From: SHLQ01 sp964562985
GTDB taxonomy: Bacteria > Actinomycetota > Acidimicrobiia > Acidimicrobiales > SHLQ01
NCBI GenBank assembly: GCA_964562985.1
Contig: CAZLWE010000004.1
Span: 35,032 to 99,031 of the forward strand
DNA: 64,000 nt
Direction: 5' to 3'
Shown: one piece after another, positions 1-10,000 of the stretch
Layout: each line of letters begins with the position of its first letter
Position numbering within the stretch: position 1 is the stretch's first letter
Made by a program: the position numbers and the translations under genes
Notes under the pieces: generated by a model
The model's database searches: none
Seen by the model: only the letters and a program-made list of their open reading frames with translations
Told to the model about the DNA's origin: nothing

Positions 1-685
1 CCAGGCGCCAGAAGATCCCGAAATGATTCGCTCCGTCGATCTTGGCGGACTCGAAGATGTCCTTAGGCAGCTGCGAGATGTAGTTGTGCAACAAGAAGAT
101 CGCAAACGGCATCGCGAAGCCAGTGTGGGTGAGCCATACGGAGGCGGATGTGCCAGCAAGGTTGTTCAACGGCACCAACGTGAGTGTCTTGTCGGTGAAA
201 GGAACTGTGAGGTGAGCCCCACCAAAGGGATCACCGTCGCCGAACAGCTGAAGCAGCGGGATCAAGGCAACTTGGAGCGGCAACGCCAGCAATGAAACCG
301 TCACGATGAAGAGCCACTTGCGGCCTTTGAAGTCAATCCATGCAAAGCCGTAGGCGGCAAAGGCAGCGAACGCGATCGGGATGATTGTTGCGGGAATCGC
401 AATGGAAAGGCTCGTGACCAGCGACGCGGTCAGGCTGCTGGTAGTTCCCGCCGAAAGCACCTCTTGGTAGTTCTCTAGCGTGATCTCGGGTTCGAAGATG
501 ATGTTCCAGAAGGCGTTTCGTCGCTGTCCGTCGCGACTACGGAACGAGTTAACGGCCAAGCTCAGATTCGGGATAGTCCAAATGACGACGATCGCCCACA
601 TCGCCCACGTCGGAACGTCACTCAATCGCTTATAGAGACGATCGCCCAACCCGTCGCCAGATGAGGGATCGGTTACCGAGCTCAT
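1..685 (-). CDS. Carbohydrate ABC transporter permease, MalG type (3' end cut by window edge)
   Basis: Inner-membrane permease subunit of a CUT1-type sugar importer. The start is the ATG at 685, which overlaps the stop of the upstream permease as ATGA, so translation is probably coupled. The visible 228 residues contain a first membrane segment (WAMWAIVVIW), a periplasmic stretch, and further membrane segments around residues 80-130. At the window edge the EAA loop begins with ESAKIDGANHFGIFWRL, which contacts the ATPase. About 60-70 C-terminal residues lie outside the window. The ATPase of this system is not in the window and may be a shared MsiK-like protein encoded elsewhere. The family call is firm; the sugar is unknown. 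Confidence 0.93.
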   Translation of the reverse strand, partial: MSSVTDPSSGDGLGDRLYKRLSDVPTWAMWAIVVIWTIPNLSLAVNSFRSRDGQRRNAFWNIIFEPEITLENYQEVLSAGTTSSLTASLVTSLSIAIPATIIPIAFAAFAAYGFAWIDFKGRKWLFIVTVSLLALPLQVALIPLLQLFGDGDPFGGAHLTVPFTDKTLTLVPLNNLAGTSASVWLTHTGFAMPFAIFLLHNYISQLPKDIFESAKIDGANHFGIFWRL

Positions 686-2892
686 GCGTGTCCCTTCTGC
701 AGGCTGTAGATGTTGTAGACCATGACGGGCAATACGAGCAGGAACATCACGATCGCAATCGAGGCGCCGAAGCCGACGTTTCCAAGCTGGAATGACTCGG
801 TGATCATCTGGTTCGCAAGCACGTCGTTACCGAAGGTTCCCCGAAGGCCGGCAACAGCAACGATGTCGAAGACTTTGGTGACCTGCACGATGAGCGTGGT
901 GACCACCACGCCGATCGTCGGAAAGATCGTTGGCAGGGTCACCCGGAAGAAGATGTCGGATTCGGTCGCTCCATCCACCTTTGCTGACTCAATGAATTCT
1001 TGCGGGACGGCCTTGATCGCCGCCGAGATGATCACCATGGCGAAGCCGGTCTGAATCCAAATCAAGATCAACATAAGCCAGACGTTGTTGAAAGGCTGCT
1101 CGGTCAAGAAGGACACCGTCTCGGGCACCAACGCGCCATCAGCATCGAAAGTGAATCCGCCTAGCCGGGGCCCGATGAAGCGATAGAGGAGCCACCCCGA
1201 AACGACCAACCCGATGGACATTCCAGTGAAAGCCCGATCACTCGTTGCCCGCCTGAAGATTCCCCAAGCGAAAGCTGCGGTCAGCGCTACGAACAGCACG
1301 ATCATCAAAATGCGGGGAAGGCCCGAGTTGCTGAGTTCGCCAAGCGCGACCCACACAGCATTCAATGTGCCGGTCTGACTCTGAGAAATCGGACGAGCTT
1401 GGAACTGCAATCGCCACACGATTGACGCGCCGACAAAGGAGATAGCCATGGGCATAAAGATCAGACTCTTGGCAAGGTTCTCGCCGAACTTCGCTCGATC
1501 GGATAACACCGCGATCGCCGTACCAGCCACCGTCGAGACCGTTACTACAGTGATCACCCACCAAATGTTGTTGAAGAACGTTCCTCGCACAACCGACAAG
1601 GCAGCGAACGACGCCAGGAACAGCGCGAAGAAGACCGCTCCGATAGTGGTTGGGCTCTTCTCAATTGAGGCGTGGCCATTGCGACGAATTCCACCCAACA
1701 CCGCAACGATTGCCGCGATCGCTAACAGGACCAACGCCGCATAGAACAATCGCGAAGTGAAGAAGGCGGCCCAGTTTGAGGTGTCGAAGGAGTCCCGTGC
1801 GGTGAACAAGCGTTGGTAGTTCGCGAATTGCACGAATTCATCACCGTTGCGATCTTTGAAGGAGAGGATTCCAGTTCGAACCGTCGGGATTACCAGAGCG
1901 ATAGTCAGGAATGTGAGGGCGGGGCCGAGGAAGATGAAGCCTCGAGCCCGACTGTCGAAGAGGGCGCGTTCCTTGTGACTCGGTGCGAGCTGCCATCCAA
2001 AGCCGCCCATGATCAGCACGAGCGGCACAACCGTAGAGATGTACGGCGCGTCGACCACTACGGCAAATGGGGAGAGTAGCCAGCCACCGATCGCCCAGCC
2101 GAGACCCGCTCCGATCAAGGCTCCACGTGCTGGCTCACCAGATGACCGGGTGAGCGCTGCCCCAATTGCGCCCACCACCAGCGTCGCCACGATGATGGCG
2201 ATCCAATTGGGGTCTGGCCGTTGCAAGATTCGTGTGTTCGACGCGATGAGCCAACCGGCGACGCCTCCGAGCACGGCTGCCACAGCGAAGCGAGCGAAAC
2301 GGTTGGGGATCGACTTCATCACGTAGGCACCGGCGCCAAACAGCAGCGCGCCGATAAGTGGCCATTCGATATGACCAAGGAACCCGGTCCCCACCGCGTC
2401 GTTCAGGAGCAGGGGATCGGAATCAGCGAAGATCGGATCGACTTCGGAGAACAACGGGCCAACCGATCGGTTCCCTCGAAGGATTCCGAAGAGACCGGCG
2501 CCGAGGGTTGCCCCAACGAGGCCGGAGAAGTTGTTCCATCGTTGGCGGGCCTGGTTCACAAAGAGGTTCAGCCCGACCCACAGGCCAATACAGAGGGTCA
2601 CCGAGATCAGCACGGTGGCGAGCATTCGCAGCACCCGTTCGAAGTCGGCGCTACCGGTTAGGCCGCTGAATCCTCCGGCTGCAACGAGCAGGAGGATTAC
2701 GACACCCACACCAGCGGCGAAAATGAGACCCGCCTTCAGCGGACGCTCTCGCGACAGTCGCAGAAGGCCGTACAGCGAAGCAATGATGAGGGCGACCAGG
2801 ACGATGGCGCCGAGCAACTGCATGGGAAGCATCCCCGGTACTAGGAAGTGAAAAAGAAGACCGGAGGGGGCGGGGGCTGACCCGAAGGTCAA
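682..2892 (-). CDS. Carbohydrate ABC transporter permease, MalF type, with extended membrane N-terminus
   Basis: First permease of the sugar ABC importer, 736 residues. The C-terminal part (from about residue 315, beginning FIFLGPALTFLTIALVIP) is a normal MalF/UgpA permease, with the EAA loop EFIESAKVDGATESDIFFRV near residue 640. The preceding ~310 residues are not part of the standard ~300-residue permease. They hold about eight hydrophobic, Gly/Ala-rich segments, for example VLGGVAGWLIAS and ALIGAGLGWAIGGWLL, resembling glycine-zipper membrane modules. A further pair of hydrophobic stretches interrupts the permease part around residues 375-440. The gene follows the binding-protein gene by 52 bases and overlaps the MalG-type gene. 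The permease assignment is secure; the role of the extension is unknown. Confidence 0.9.
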   Translation of the reverse strand: MTFGSAPAPSGLLFHFLVPGMLPMQLLGAIVLVALIIASLYGLLRLSRERPLKAGLIFAAGVGVVILLLVAAGGFSGLTGSADFERVLRMLATVLISVTLCIGLWVGLNLFVNQARQRWNNFSGLVGATLGAGLFGILRGNRSVGPLFSEVDPIFADSDPLLLNDAVGTGFLGHIEWPLIGALLFGAGAYVMKSIPNRFARFAVAAVLGGVAGWLIASNTRILQRPDPNWIAIIVATLVVGAIGAALTRSSGEPARGALIGAGLGWAIGGWLLSPFAVVVDAPYISTVVPLVLIMGGFGWQLAPSHKERALFDSRARGFIFLGPALTFLTIALVIPTVRTGILSFKDRNGDEFVQFANYQRLFTARDSFDTSNWAAFFTSRLFYAALVLLAIAAIVAVLGGIRRNGHASIEKSPTTIGAVFFALFLASFAALSVVRGTFFNNIWWVITVVTVSTVAGTAIAVLSDRAKFGENLAKSLIFMPMAISFVGASIVWRLQFQARPISQSQTGTLNAVWVALGELSNSGLPRILMIVLFVALTAAFAWGIFRRATSDRAFTGMSIGLVVSGWLLYRFIGPRLGGFTFDADGALVPETVSFLTEQPFNNVWLMLILIWIQTGFAMVIISAAIKAVPQEFIESAKVDGATESDIFFRVTLPTIFPTIGVVVTTLIVQVTKVFDIVAVAGLRGTFGNDVLANQMITESFQLGNVGFGASIAIVMFLLVLPVMVYNIYSLQKGHA

Positions 2893-2916
2893 ACCCCCGC
2901 CATATCCGGAGAGTCA

Positions 2917-2933
2917 GCCTGACACTGTCAGGC
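2917..2933. other. Perfect palindrome between binding-protein and permease genes
   Basis: GCCTGACACTGTCAGGC forms arms of eight bases around a single centre base. It lies in the 52-base gap between the binding-protein stop and the permease start. In sugar-ABC operons an intercistronic stem-loop at this place often protects the upstream mRNA, so that binding protein is made in excess. No T-run follows, so it is not a clear terminator. Confidence 0.5.
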
Positions 2934-2944
2934 CGAAGCCAGAG

Positions 2945-4432
2945 TTATGGCCAGAAGGTGTCGATTTCGGCGGTGCCTTCCTCGACGGTGGTGTCACCAT
3001 TCACGATCTGGGTACCAACTTCCCAGAATGCGTTGTTCACGTCGCCACCAATGAGGTCCGAAGCGTCGAATCGGAAGATGTCAGCATCCTGAAGGATCGA
3101 CACGAAGTTCGACTCGAGCGGGTTCCACAGTGATGGATCGGCGCCGGTGTTTGCGGTTACGAAGCCCGAAAGTACGAGTTCTTCGCTGTCACCCTGCAGG
3201 AGTGCCTGCTGAGCGGTTTGACGTGCGTTGGCGTACTCAGCGCTTGCGAAGTACTCCATGACAGCCCATACCTCTGGACGATCGTTGAATGCGCCAACGA
3301 AGGTTCCGCCACCGAGGACTGGACGATCGGTGCCGTTGCCTGGGAAGAAGAACACGTCGACTGCACCTTCACTGCCATCAGCAACCGGGGTGCCTTCTGG
3401 GAAGAAGGAGGCGAAGAACGATGCCTGGCGGTGCATGAAGCAGTCGCCGTTGACGAGAGGCTCAGCGTTGTCACGGAACGAGGTGGTAGCGATGCTGCCA
3501 CCTGCGGCGAAGACGGCACCTGGCTTGTTCCACTCATCGATGATGATCTGGAAAGCATTGGTGAGCTCTGGGCTCGAGAACAGAAGTTCTCCAGCTACCC
3601 AAGCGTCGTAGTTCTCCGGAGTGGTTGTACGGAGCATGATGTCCTCAACCCAGTCGGTGAATGGCCAACCGGTTGCGCCACCGGACTCGATACCGACACA
3701 CCATGGGGTGTTGCCGTCAGCGATCATCTGGTCGCTAAGTGCGAACAGGTCGTCGAGGGTGGTTGGAATGTCGTAGCCGGCGGCTTCGAAGCGTGCTGGC
3801 TGGTACCAAACGAGCGACTTGAGGTCGTTCTTGTTCGGAAGACCGAACTGGGTGCCGTCGAAGTTCGCGAAGTTGATCGCGTCTGGGGTCCAGTTCGCCT
3901 GTGCAGCCTCGATGATCGACGCAGGTACTTCTTGGACGTGTCCAGCGTCTGCGGCATCACGAAGGTTGCCTGGCTGAGGGAACACGGAGATGTCCGGGTT
4001 GGTGCCAGCTTCGAGCTGAATATTGATTTCGGTCTCCCAGTCGGCTGAGCCCTGGTAGATGATCGAAATGCCGTTGGCGTTACCGAACTCCTGCAGTGCT
4101 TGGTTCAGTGCACCAGCTTCGGCTTCGGATCGCTCTGGACCAGAAACGGTCACAACGGGAACAGCGTCGTCGTCGCCTTCACCGGCTTCGGCGGCAGCAG
4201 CCTCAGCCGCTTCAGCGCGGGCTTCTGCGTCCGCAGCAGCTGCTTCGGCCTCTGCCTGAGCAGCTTGTGCTTCAGCTACCGCATCACTTGCTGCGTCGTC
4301 GCCGCCCTCGGCTGCATCGGCCACGGCGTCTGCCGCACCTTCAACAGTGTCCGTTGCCCCACCACATGCCGCGGCGATCAGTGACAACGCGAACAGCGAC
4401 GCAAACAGCTTCATCCATTTGCTTGTCTTCAC
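2945..4432 (-). CDS. Sugar ABC transporter substrate-binding lipoprotein
   Basis: Extracellular solute-binding protein (family 1) of the sugar importer, about 495 residues. I place the start at the GTG at 4432 because AGGGGGAG lies six bases upstream; an in-frame ATG five codons earlier (4447) is the alternative. The N-terminus is a lipoprotein signal (LFALSLIAAACGG, lipobox AAAC). Residues ~25-95 form an Ala/Glu/Asp-rich low-complexity spacer, probably helical. The binding domain follows, with typical features such as INIQLEAGTNPDISVF. Ligand residues cannot be read from sequence. The LacI-type operator just upstream suggests induction by the transported sugar. Confidence 0.92.
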   Translation of the reverse strand: MKTSKWMKLFASLFALSLIAAACGGATDTVEGAADAVADAAEGGDDAASDAVAEAQAAQAEAEAAAADAEARAEAAEAAAAEAGEGDDDAVPVVTVSGPERSEAEAGALNQALQEFGNANGISIIYQGSADWETEINIQLEAGTNPDISVFPQPGNLRDAADAGHVQEVPASIIEAAQANWTPDAINFANFDGTQFGLPNKNDLKSLVWYQPARFEAAGYDIPTTLDDLFALSDQMIADGNTPWCVGIESGGATGWPFTDWVEDIMLRTTTPENYDAWVAGELLFSSPELTNAFQIIIDEWNKPGAVFAAGGSIATTSFRDNAEPLVNGDCFMHRQASFFASFFPEGTPVADGSEGAVDVFFFPGNGTDRPVLGGGTFVGAFNDRPEVWAVMEYFASAEYANARQTAQQALLQGDSEELVLSGFVTANTGADPSLWNPLESNFVSILQDADIFRFDASDLIGGDVNNAFWEVGTQIVNGDTTVEEGTAEIDTFWP

Positions 4433-4478
4433 GGGTCTCCCCCTCATATCATTTGCCCGAATCCTTATGAATACAGGC

Positions 4479-4494
4479 CTGCAAACGTTTGCAG
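4479..4494. promoter_or_regulatory. LacI-family operator
   Basis: CTGCAAACGTTTGCAG is a perfect 16-bp palindrome with the central CG typical of LacI/GalR-family operators. It lies 47-62 bases upstream of the binding-protein start. The gene for a LacI-family repressor lies immediately upstream on the same strand (4594-5616), so local repression of the transporter operon is the natural reading. Confidence 0.85.
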
Positions 4495-4593
4495 AACCGA
4501 AACACTACAGCGCACTGCGCCGAGTGTCACATCGCGAAAGCGAATTTCTTTCCTTTTGACGCTTCGGGGTTACGCCAAAACGGAGATTAGCGG

Positions 4594-5616
4594 TTATGAC
4601 CGCTGAGTCGACTGTCGTACGACGAGGTGAGGGGGTTCGAGGGCAGATTGGGTAGACACCTCACCGTCCCCGTCTACGACAGCGAGGAGGCTCTGTGCTG
4701 CCAACATGCCGAGGTTTCGTGGGACCAACCGCACTGTGGTGAGACCCGCCATCTCGGCAATTTCGTGGTCATCCACGCCAACGATCGCTATGTCCTCGGG
4801 AATGCGGAGTTGTCGATCTTGCACCGCACGAAGTGCACCGAAAGCCATCTCGTCAGACATCACAAAGACGGCTGTAGGAGGATCGGCAAGATCGAGCAAC
4901 CGCTCCATCGCCTGACGGCCGCCCTCGGCGGTGAATCGGCCGGATTGCTCTAGTTCATGATCGAGGGATATTCCCGCAGCCGCCAAGGCTCCGGTAAACC
5001 CAGCGAGCCGAAGACCAGGGACAGAGAACGCCAACGGGTGATTTGGTTGACCCGAAATAAGTGCGACCCTCGTGTGACCAAGCGCTAGGAGATGCTCAGT
5101 CGCCAGAAAGCCGACGCGGTAGTCGTCCACAACAACGCTCGGAAAGTGTGCGGTCTTGAAACCTACGGTCACGAGCCGAACGCCGGCATTCGCGAGTTCG
5201 CTCGCCGCATCCTCGGAGATGTTGAGGTCGACCAGGATGAGTCCGTCGACCCGCTTCTCGACTTGCCCAAGGTCGTTCAGAAAATCATCGCGGCTGCCAG
5301 GGTCTTCGAGCGGGTGAGCGATCGCCTCGTAACCGTTCCCATTGAGATACTCGATCGCTCCGGCAAGAAAACGCGAGAAATACCAGCCGTCGACAGTAGG
5401 CGTCGCGATCTGCACCAAGTTTGTGCGGCCCGTAGCGAGACGCGCTGCGCTGGGATCGGCGCGATAACCCATCTCCTCGGCGATGGCCTGCACCCGTTCC
5501 TTGGTCGAAGCAGCGACGTTGGGAAGGCCTCGTAGCGCTCGCGAGACGGTCGCGACAGAGACCCCTGCCGCTCTAGCGACATCCTCGATCGATGGGCTAC
5601 GCCGACGTTCATTCAT
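4594..5616 (-). CDS. LacI-family transcriptional regulator
   Basis: DNA-binding repressor of 340 residues, normal for the family. The N-terminal helix-turn-helix is PSIEDVARAAGVSVATVSRA (residues 8-27), followed by the hinge helix region (YRADPSAARLATGRTN). The remainder is a periplasmic-binding-protein-like effector domain, with FVMSDEMAFGALRAVQD and GVDDHEIAEMAGLTTVR as typical later elements. It sits directly upstream of the sugar ABC operon, on the same strand, with a matching palindromic operator in the gap. The effector is unknown. No copy of the operator is visible in front of the regulator itself, so autoregulation is not indicated. Confidence 0.95.
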   Translation of the reverse strand: MNERRRSPSIEDVARAAGVSVATVSRALRGLPNVAASTKERVQAIAEEMGYRADPSAARLATGRTNLVQIATPTVDGWYFSRFLAGAIEYLNGNGYEAIAHPLEDPGSRDDFLNDLGQVEKRVDGLILVDLNISEDAASELANAGVRLVTVGFKTAHFPSVVVDDYRVGFLATEHLLALGHTRVALISGQPNHPLAFSVPGLRLAGFTGALAAAGISLDHELEQSGRFTAEGGRQAMERLLDLADPPTAVFVMSDEMAFGALRAVQDRQLRIPEDIAIVGVDDHEIAEMAGLTTVRLVPRNLGMLAAQSLLAVVDGDGEVSTQSALEPPHLVVRQSTQRS

Positions 5617-5841
5617 CGCCTTTCGAAGTTATCGGGCCAACCCCACCTAACGAAATCAGCATCGGGCTAGGAGATTCGGACCGTTTCTAAAGAGACATCT
5701 AGGTAGGAATCCTCAGGTGGCAAGGACAGCACCTGTCCTACTGTGGTCTCAACAGGCCTTACGAGCGGCGGAGTAGTTCCGATCTGAGGGCAATCACCAT
5801 TTCGAGCCGATCGGTCAATCCGGTCGGCTCGAACTGCGTTT

Positions 5842-6918
5842 TCAACGAATGAGCTCTTGGCACGCGGCGAGCCAGCGGTCGTTCTCCTCTGGTGAGCCGA
5901 TCGTGATTCGTAGCCCAAAGTCCGGGAAGGGTCGGGTAATGACCCCACGCTTTTCACACTCGGTAGCGACCTGCATTGTCGTAGCGCCCGTTGGGATGAA
6001 CACGAAATTCGCGTGGCTATCGACAACCGGTATCTGGAGGGCCCGAAGCCCTTCCACACATCGGATCCGCTCGCTCGTAAGTTCGTCCACTCGAGCCATC
6101 GCCGCATCGACATGTTCGATGGCCGCAAGCATCCCTGCTTGGGCAAGGTTGTTGACGCTGAAGGGCAAGCGGGTTTTGTTGACCTCCGCGATCACCTCGG
6201 GATGAGCAATGCAGTACCCAGACCGGAGTCCCGCAAGCCCAAATGCTTTGCTAAACGTTCGAGTAACCACCACGTTTGGGAACTCGGGTTGCAGGTCTCG
6301 GACAGGGTCACCCAGTGCCGGATCGTTGAACTCGCGATAGGCCTCATCGACGACGACGATCACGTCGTCGGGGATACGAGCGACGAGATCGGCGACATCG
6401 GCCATTGACACCGCCGTCCCGGTTGGGTTGTTGGGGGTTGCGAGAAACACGACGCTCGTCTCATCGGTAACCGCTTCTGCGACCGCGTTGAGGTCAAAGC
6501 CGTACTCCCGAAGCGGCACCTTCACAGCGACCGCATCAAACAGTGTGCAAAAGACGGGATAGATCTCAAATGAATGCCACGGGAACACCACCTCATCACC
6601 CGGGCTCACGTAGGTCATAAAGATCTGTTGCAGCAACCCACTGGATCCACAGCCGACGGTCACCCGCTCCGCGGGAACGCCTTGCCAACGACCGATCGCC
6701 TCACAGACGTCGGCCGCCGTGTTGTCGCCGTAGCGATTCACACCATCAACGGCAGCCCGAATTGCGTCGGCGACCGGAGGTACCGGTGGCCACGGATTCT
6801 CATTCGAAGCCAGCTTGATGCTGTTCGAAATCCCGTGCTCGGCCTCAACCTGGCCAGAGGCCTTGCCGGGACGGTATCCGGCTAAAGCGCTCAACGAAGG
6901 GCGCACCCGTCCGATCAT
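5842..6918 (-). CDS. hisC: Pyridoxal-phosphate aminotransferase, histidinol-phosphate / aromatic type
   Basis: Class I/II aminotransferase of 358 residues. The start is the ATG at 6918 (MIGRVRPSLSALAGYRPG), preceded by AGGTGA; a longer in-frame extension to 7029 has no family likeness. Hallmarks include KLASNENPWPP near the N-terminus, ATPNNPTGT, VVDEAYREF, and the PLP lysine in RTFSKAFGLAGLRSGY. HisC proteins convert imidazole-acetol phosphate to histidinol phosphate. Actinobacteria also carry a closely related aromatic aminotransferase (Pat). There are no other his genes here, so the aromatic role is as likely as histidine synthesis. The gene is divergent from the SNF2 helicase. Confidence 0.88.
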   Translation of the reverse strand: MIGRVRPSLSALAGYRPGKASGQVEAEHGISNSIKLASNENPWPPVPPVADAIRAAVDGVNRYGDNTAADVCEAIGRWQGVPAERVTVGCGSSGLLQQIFMTYVSPGDEVVFPWHSFEIYPVFCTLFDAVAVKVPLREYGFDLNAVAEAVTDETSVVFLATPNNPTGTAVSMADVADLVARIPDDVIVVVDEAYREFNDPALGDPVRDLQPEFPNVVVTRTFSKAFGLAGLRSGYCIAHPEVIAEVNKTRLPFSVNNLAQAGMLAAIEHVDAAMARVDELTSERIRCVEGLRALQIPVVDSHANFVFIPTGATTMQVATECEKRGVITRPFPDFGLRITIGSPEENDRWLAACQELIR

Positions 6919-7034
6919 GTAATCACCTGAGTTGCATCGTTTAGTGGTTTCGCCGCTACGGTACACCAGCAGATGCCTCGCTATTTGGGGCCATCGCGGC
7001 AGTCCCGCCAATTGCGTGGGTCCAGCCAACGGCA

Positions 7035-10000
7035 GTGCCTGTTTCGCACAGGATTGCTACGCAAGACGCAAGCAGCGTCGGTCGACGTGCGGTTTTCCCG
7101 TGGGTCGTGCGCTGCTTGTATTACGCGAGGAGACTTGTCATCGCGACACCGACCGATCTTCGAATGCTCGAGGACTACGCCCAGGCTGCTATCGACGGCC
7201 TGGCAAACACTGAACAATTAGCGATTCTCGAAGCTGACACCGACGCGTGGTCAGCCGCGCTCTGGCGGCTGCTCGACTCCGCGGACGCAAAGCTCGAACG
7301 AACTCGGAAGACCTTCCGGGGCCCCGCCCGAGCAACGGTCCTTGCCGATCTTGACGAAGACTGTTTCCGCATCGACGACGCACTCACGGCTCTGATCGGC
7401 CCAGCCAAGGAAGAAGAACTCCAGCCGCTGCCTCGAAACCGCAAGCAGGCTCCGTCAGAGAAGACCGGTACCGCGCAGCTGCAACTCTCATGGAACGATG
7501 GCCAGTTGGTCGCGTGGGTCTCGGGCCACGACGCCCGCTATGAGCAGGAGCCCGTAATTCGCGAACACCTCGAAGCTGCTGGTGGCGGAAACATCGATTG
7601 GCAAACTCGCGGCACACTGCGTGTCCCGACGAGCCAGCGCGTACCGGCCGTCGCGACCCCAATGGCCAATGCACTTGGCTGGCTCGTCGCCCAAGCACGG
7701 CGGAGCCATGATCCCCGCTTCGCCCCGAGCATTCGCTGGATGGGGCTTGCCGCAGCGACCGCGGTCTCCGCCGTGGCCCAGGGCCGTATGGCTCCACAAA
7801 TGCGCCAGTCTCGCCGAGGCTCAAAGCAAAAAGGGTCGTCGGCCTATTCGGTTCGATGGCTGCCGGGCTTGATCGATGCCGACGTGCTCAAACAGCTGAT
7901 GGATACCGTGCCCGGCGCAGCCATGGTGGGCCAACAACGCCAGGAGCCATTGGCATTCACCACAGCCGTGATGGGCGACGTGACGAACACGATCGTCCGG
8001 ATGGCAGCTGCGCAGGCCGAACTGCCGGCACCACCGCCAGAGGTGAAGGACCGCCACGACGTCTCCGAGTCCTTCCTCGGCCGACTCGACGGCACCCCCT
8101 TCCAAGCGCCCGACTCATCAGCGGCCGAGATCGCTCGACGTGTCGACCGTTGGTCAGCTCCCGTCGTCGGCACCAAGAATCCAAAGCTCACCGTGCAGTT
8201 GGCAGCGCCCGATGAATCGAACGCGTGGCTCGCGTCGGTACTCGGTACATCATCAGCCGGGGTCCTCGAAGCGTTCGAGGTCGTGCTTGCCGAAGCATCG
8301 AAGGATCGAGCACGCCTGTTCGAGCATCAGGCGTCCCGGCTCGAACGCCTCTTCCCTGCCCTGTTACGCCCTGGTGGAAGGCGACGCGGCGAAGTGATGT
8401 TGAGCCAGGACGAAGCATGGGAGCTGATGACCGACGTTGGTCCCGTGCTTCGGGCTGCCGGCTTCGACGTCCGGGTTCCGCCGCTGTCGCGCAAAAAGGC
8501 CACTCCGTCGCTGCGTCTCACCGCGATCGATGCCGAGGAGTCCGTCGTCGGTGCACAGCAACTGGCGAACGTCCGCTGGTCCGCCATGTTCGATGATGTC
8601 GAGTTGACCGCGGCCGAGATCGCACAACTCGCCACACAAGCCAAGCCACTGGTGAAGTCTCGCGGGCAATGGATCGAACTCGAACAAGCCGACCTGGCAC
8701 AAGCAGCGGCAGCGCTGGCAGAGCGAGCAAACCAAACCCAGCTCAGCGGCGCAGACATGTTGCGCCATGCGATGGGCTTGGAGGGCGACCCGCTCGGCGG
8801 TGGCGTCAGCATCGCTGGATCGGGTTGGGCCGCCGAGCTGTTCCAGAGCTTGGGTGCACTTCCCGAAGACCCCGACACCACTCCCGATGGTTTCCGCGGT
8901 GAACTCCGCAGTTACCAGGCCGACGCACTGGCCTGGATGAACTTCCTCGACGATGCCGCTCTCGGCGGCTGCCTGGCGCTCGACATGGGCCTCGGCAAGA
9001 CCCCAACAACCCTGGCCACCCTCTTCGCGAATCGCGATAACGGACCGGGGCTGGTCATAGCCCCACCTGCTGTCGTTGGTAACTGGGCGGCGGAATCTCG
9101 CAAGTTCTTCCCGGATATGGCCGCGCATGTCCACCACGGCGCGTCTCGGGCGAAGGGCAACCTTGAACGCGCCTTCCGCAGAGCAGACATCGTGATCACC
9201 ACGTATGGCACAGCCGTCCGTGACATGGACGAGCTGGTAAAGATCACCTGGGGCAAAGTCGTCATCGACGAAGCACAGGCGATCAAGAACCCTCAAGCCG
9301 AAACGTCACAACAACTTCGCCGACTCGAGGCCCGCACACGGGTCGCGCTCACCGGCACGCCGATCGAGAACGGCCTCGGCGACCTGTGGTCGATCATGGA
9401 TTGGGCGAACCCTGGTCTCGTCGGGGCCCGCGCACCCTTCATCGCACAGCTCACGCCCGACAAGAAGAGTGGTTCGGCGAAAGGCGGCGAGGAAGCGCTT
9501 CGAGCCCTAAACGGCATCTTGGTCTATCGCCGAACGAAGACCGAGCCCGACATCGCGGCAGAGCTTCCGGATCGCATCGACGAGCTCGACCATTGCGCGA
9601 TGACACCCGAACAGGTAGGCCTCTACCAGGCGGTGCTCGACAACCTTGTCCGTGAGACTTCGGGTCGCGATTCAGGTACGCCGGAACGAAAGGGGGCCGT
9701 TCTCGCAGCGATCACCGCCCTCAAACAGATTTGTAATCACCCGGTCAATTTCGAGGACGACGGAGGCGAGCTTGAGGGCCGTTCAGGCAAGTTGGCTCGA
9801 CTCAATGAAATCATGGACTCGGTATTTGCCGCCGACGAGAAGATGCTGATCTTCACGCACTTCGCTACCTGGGGCGAACGCCTATCGACGTATCTCTCGG
9901 AGCGCACCGGAAAGAAGATCGAGTGTTATCACGGCGGTCTTGCGCGAGGCGCTCGCGACCGCATGATCGATCAGTTCCAAAGCGCCGAGGGCGCAGGGGC

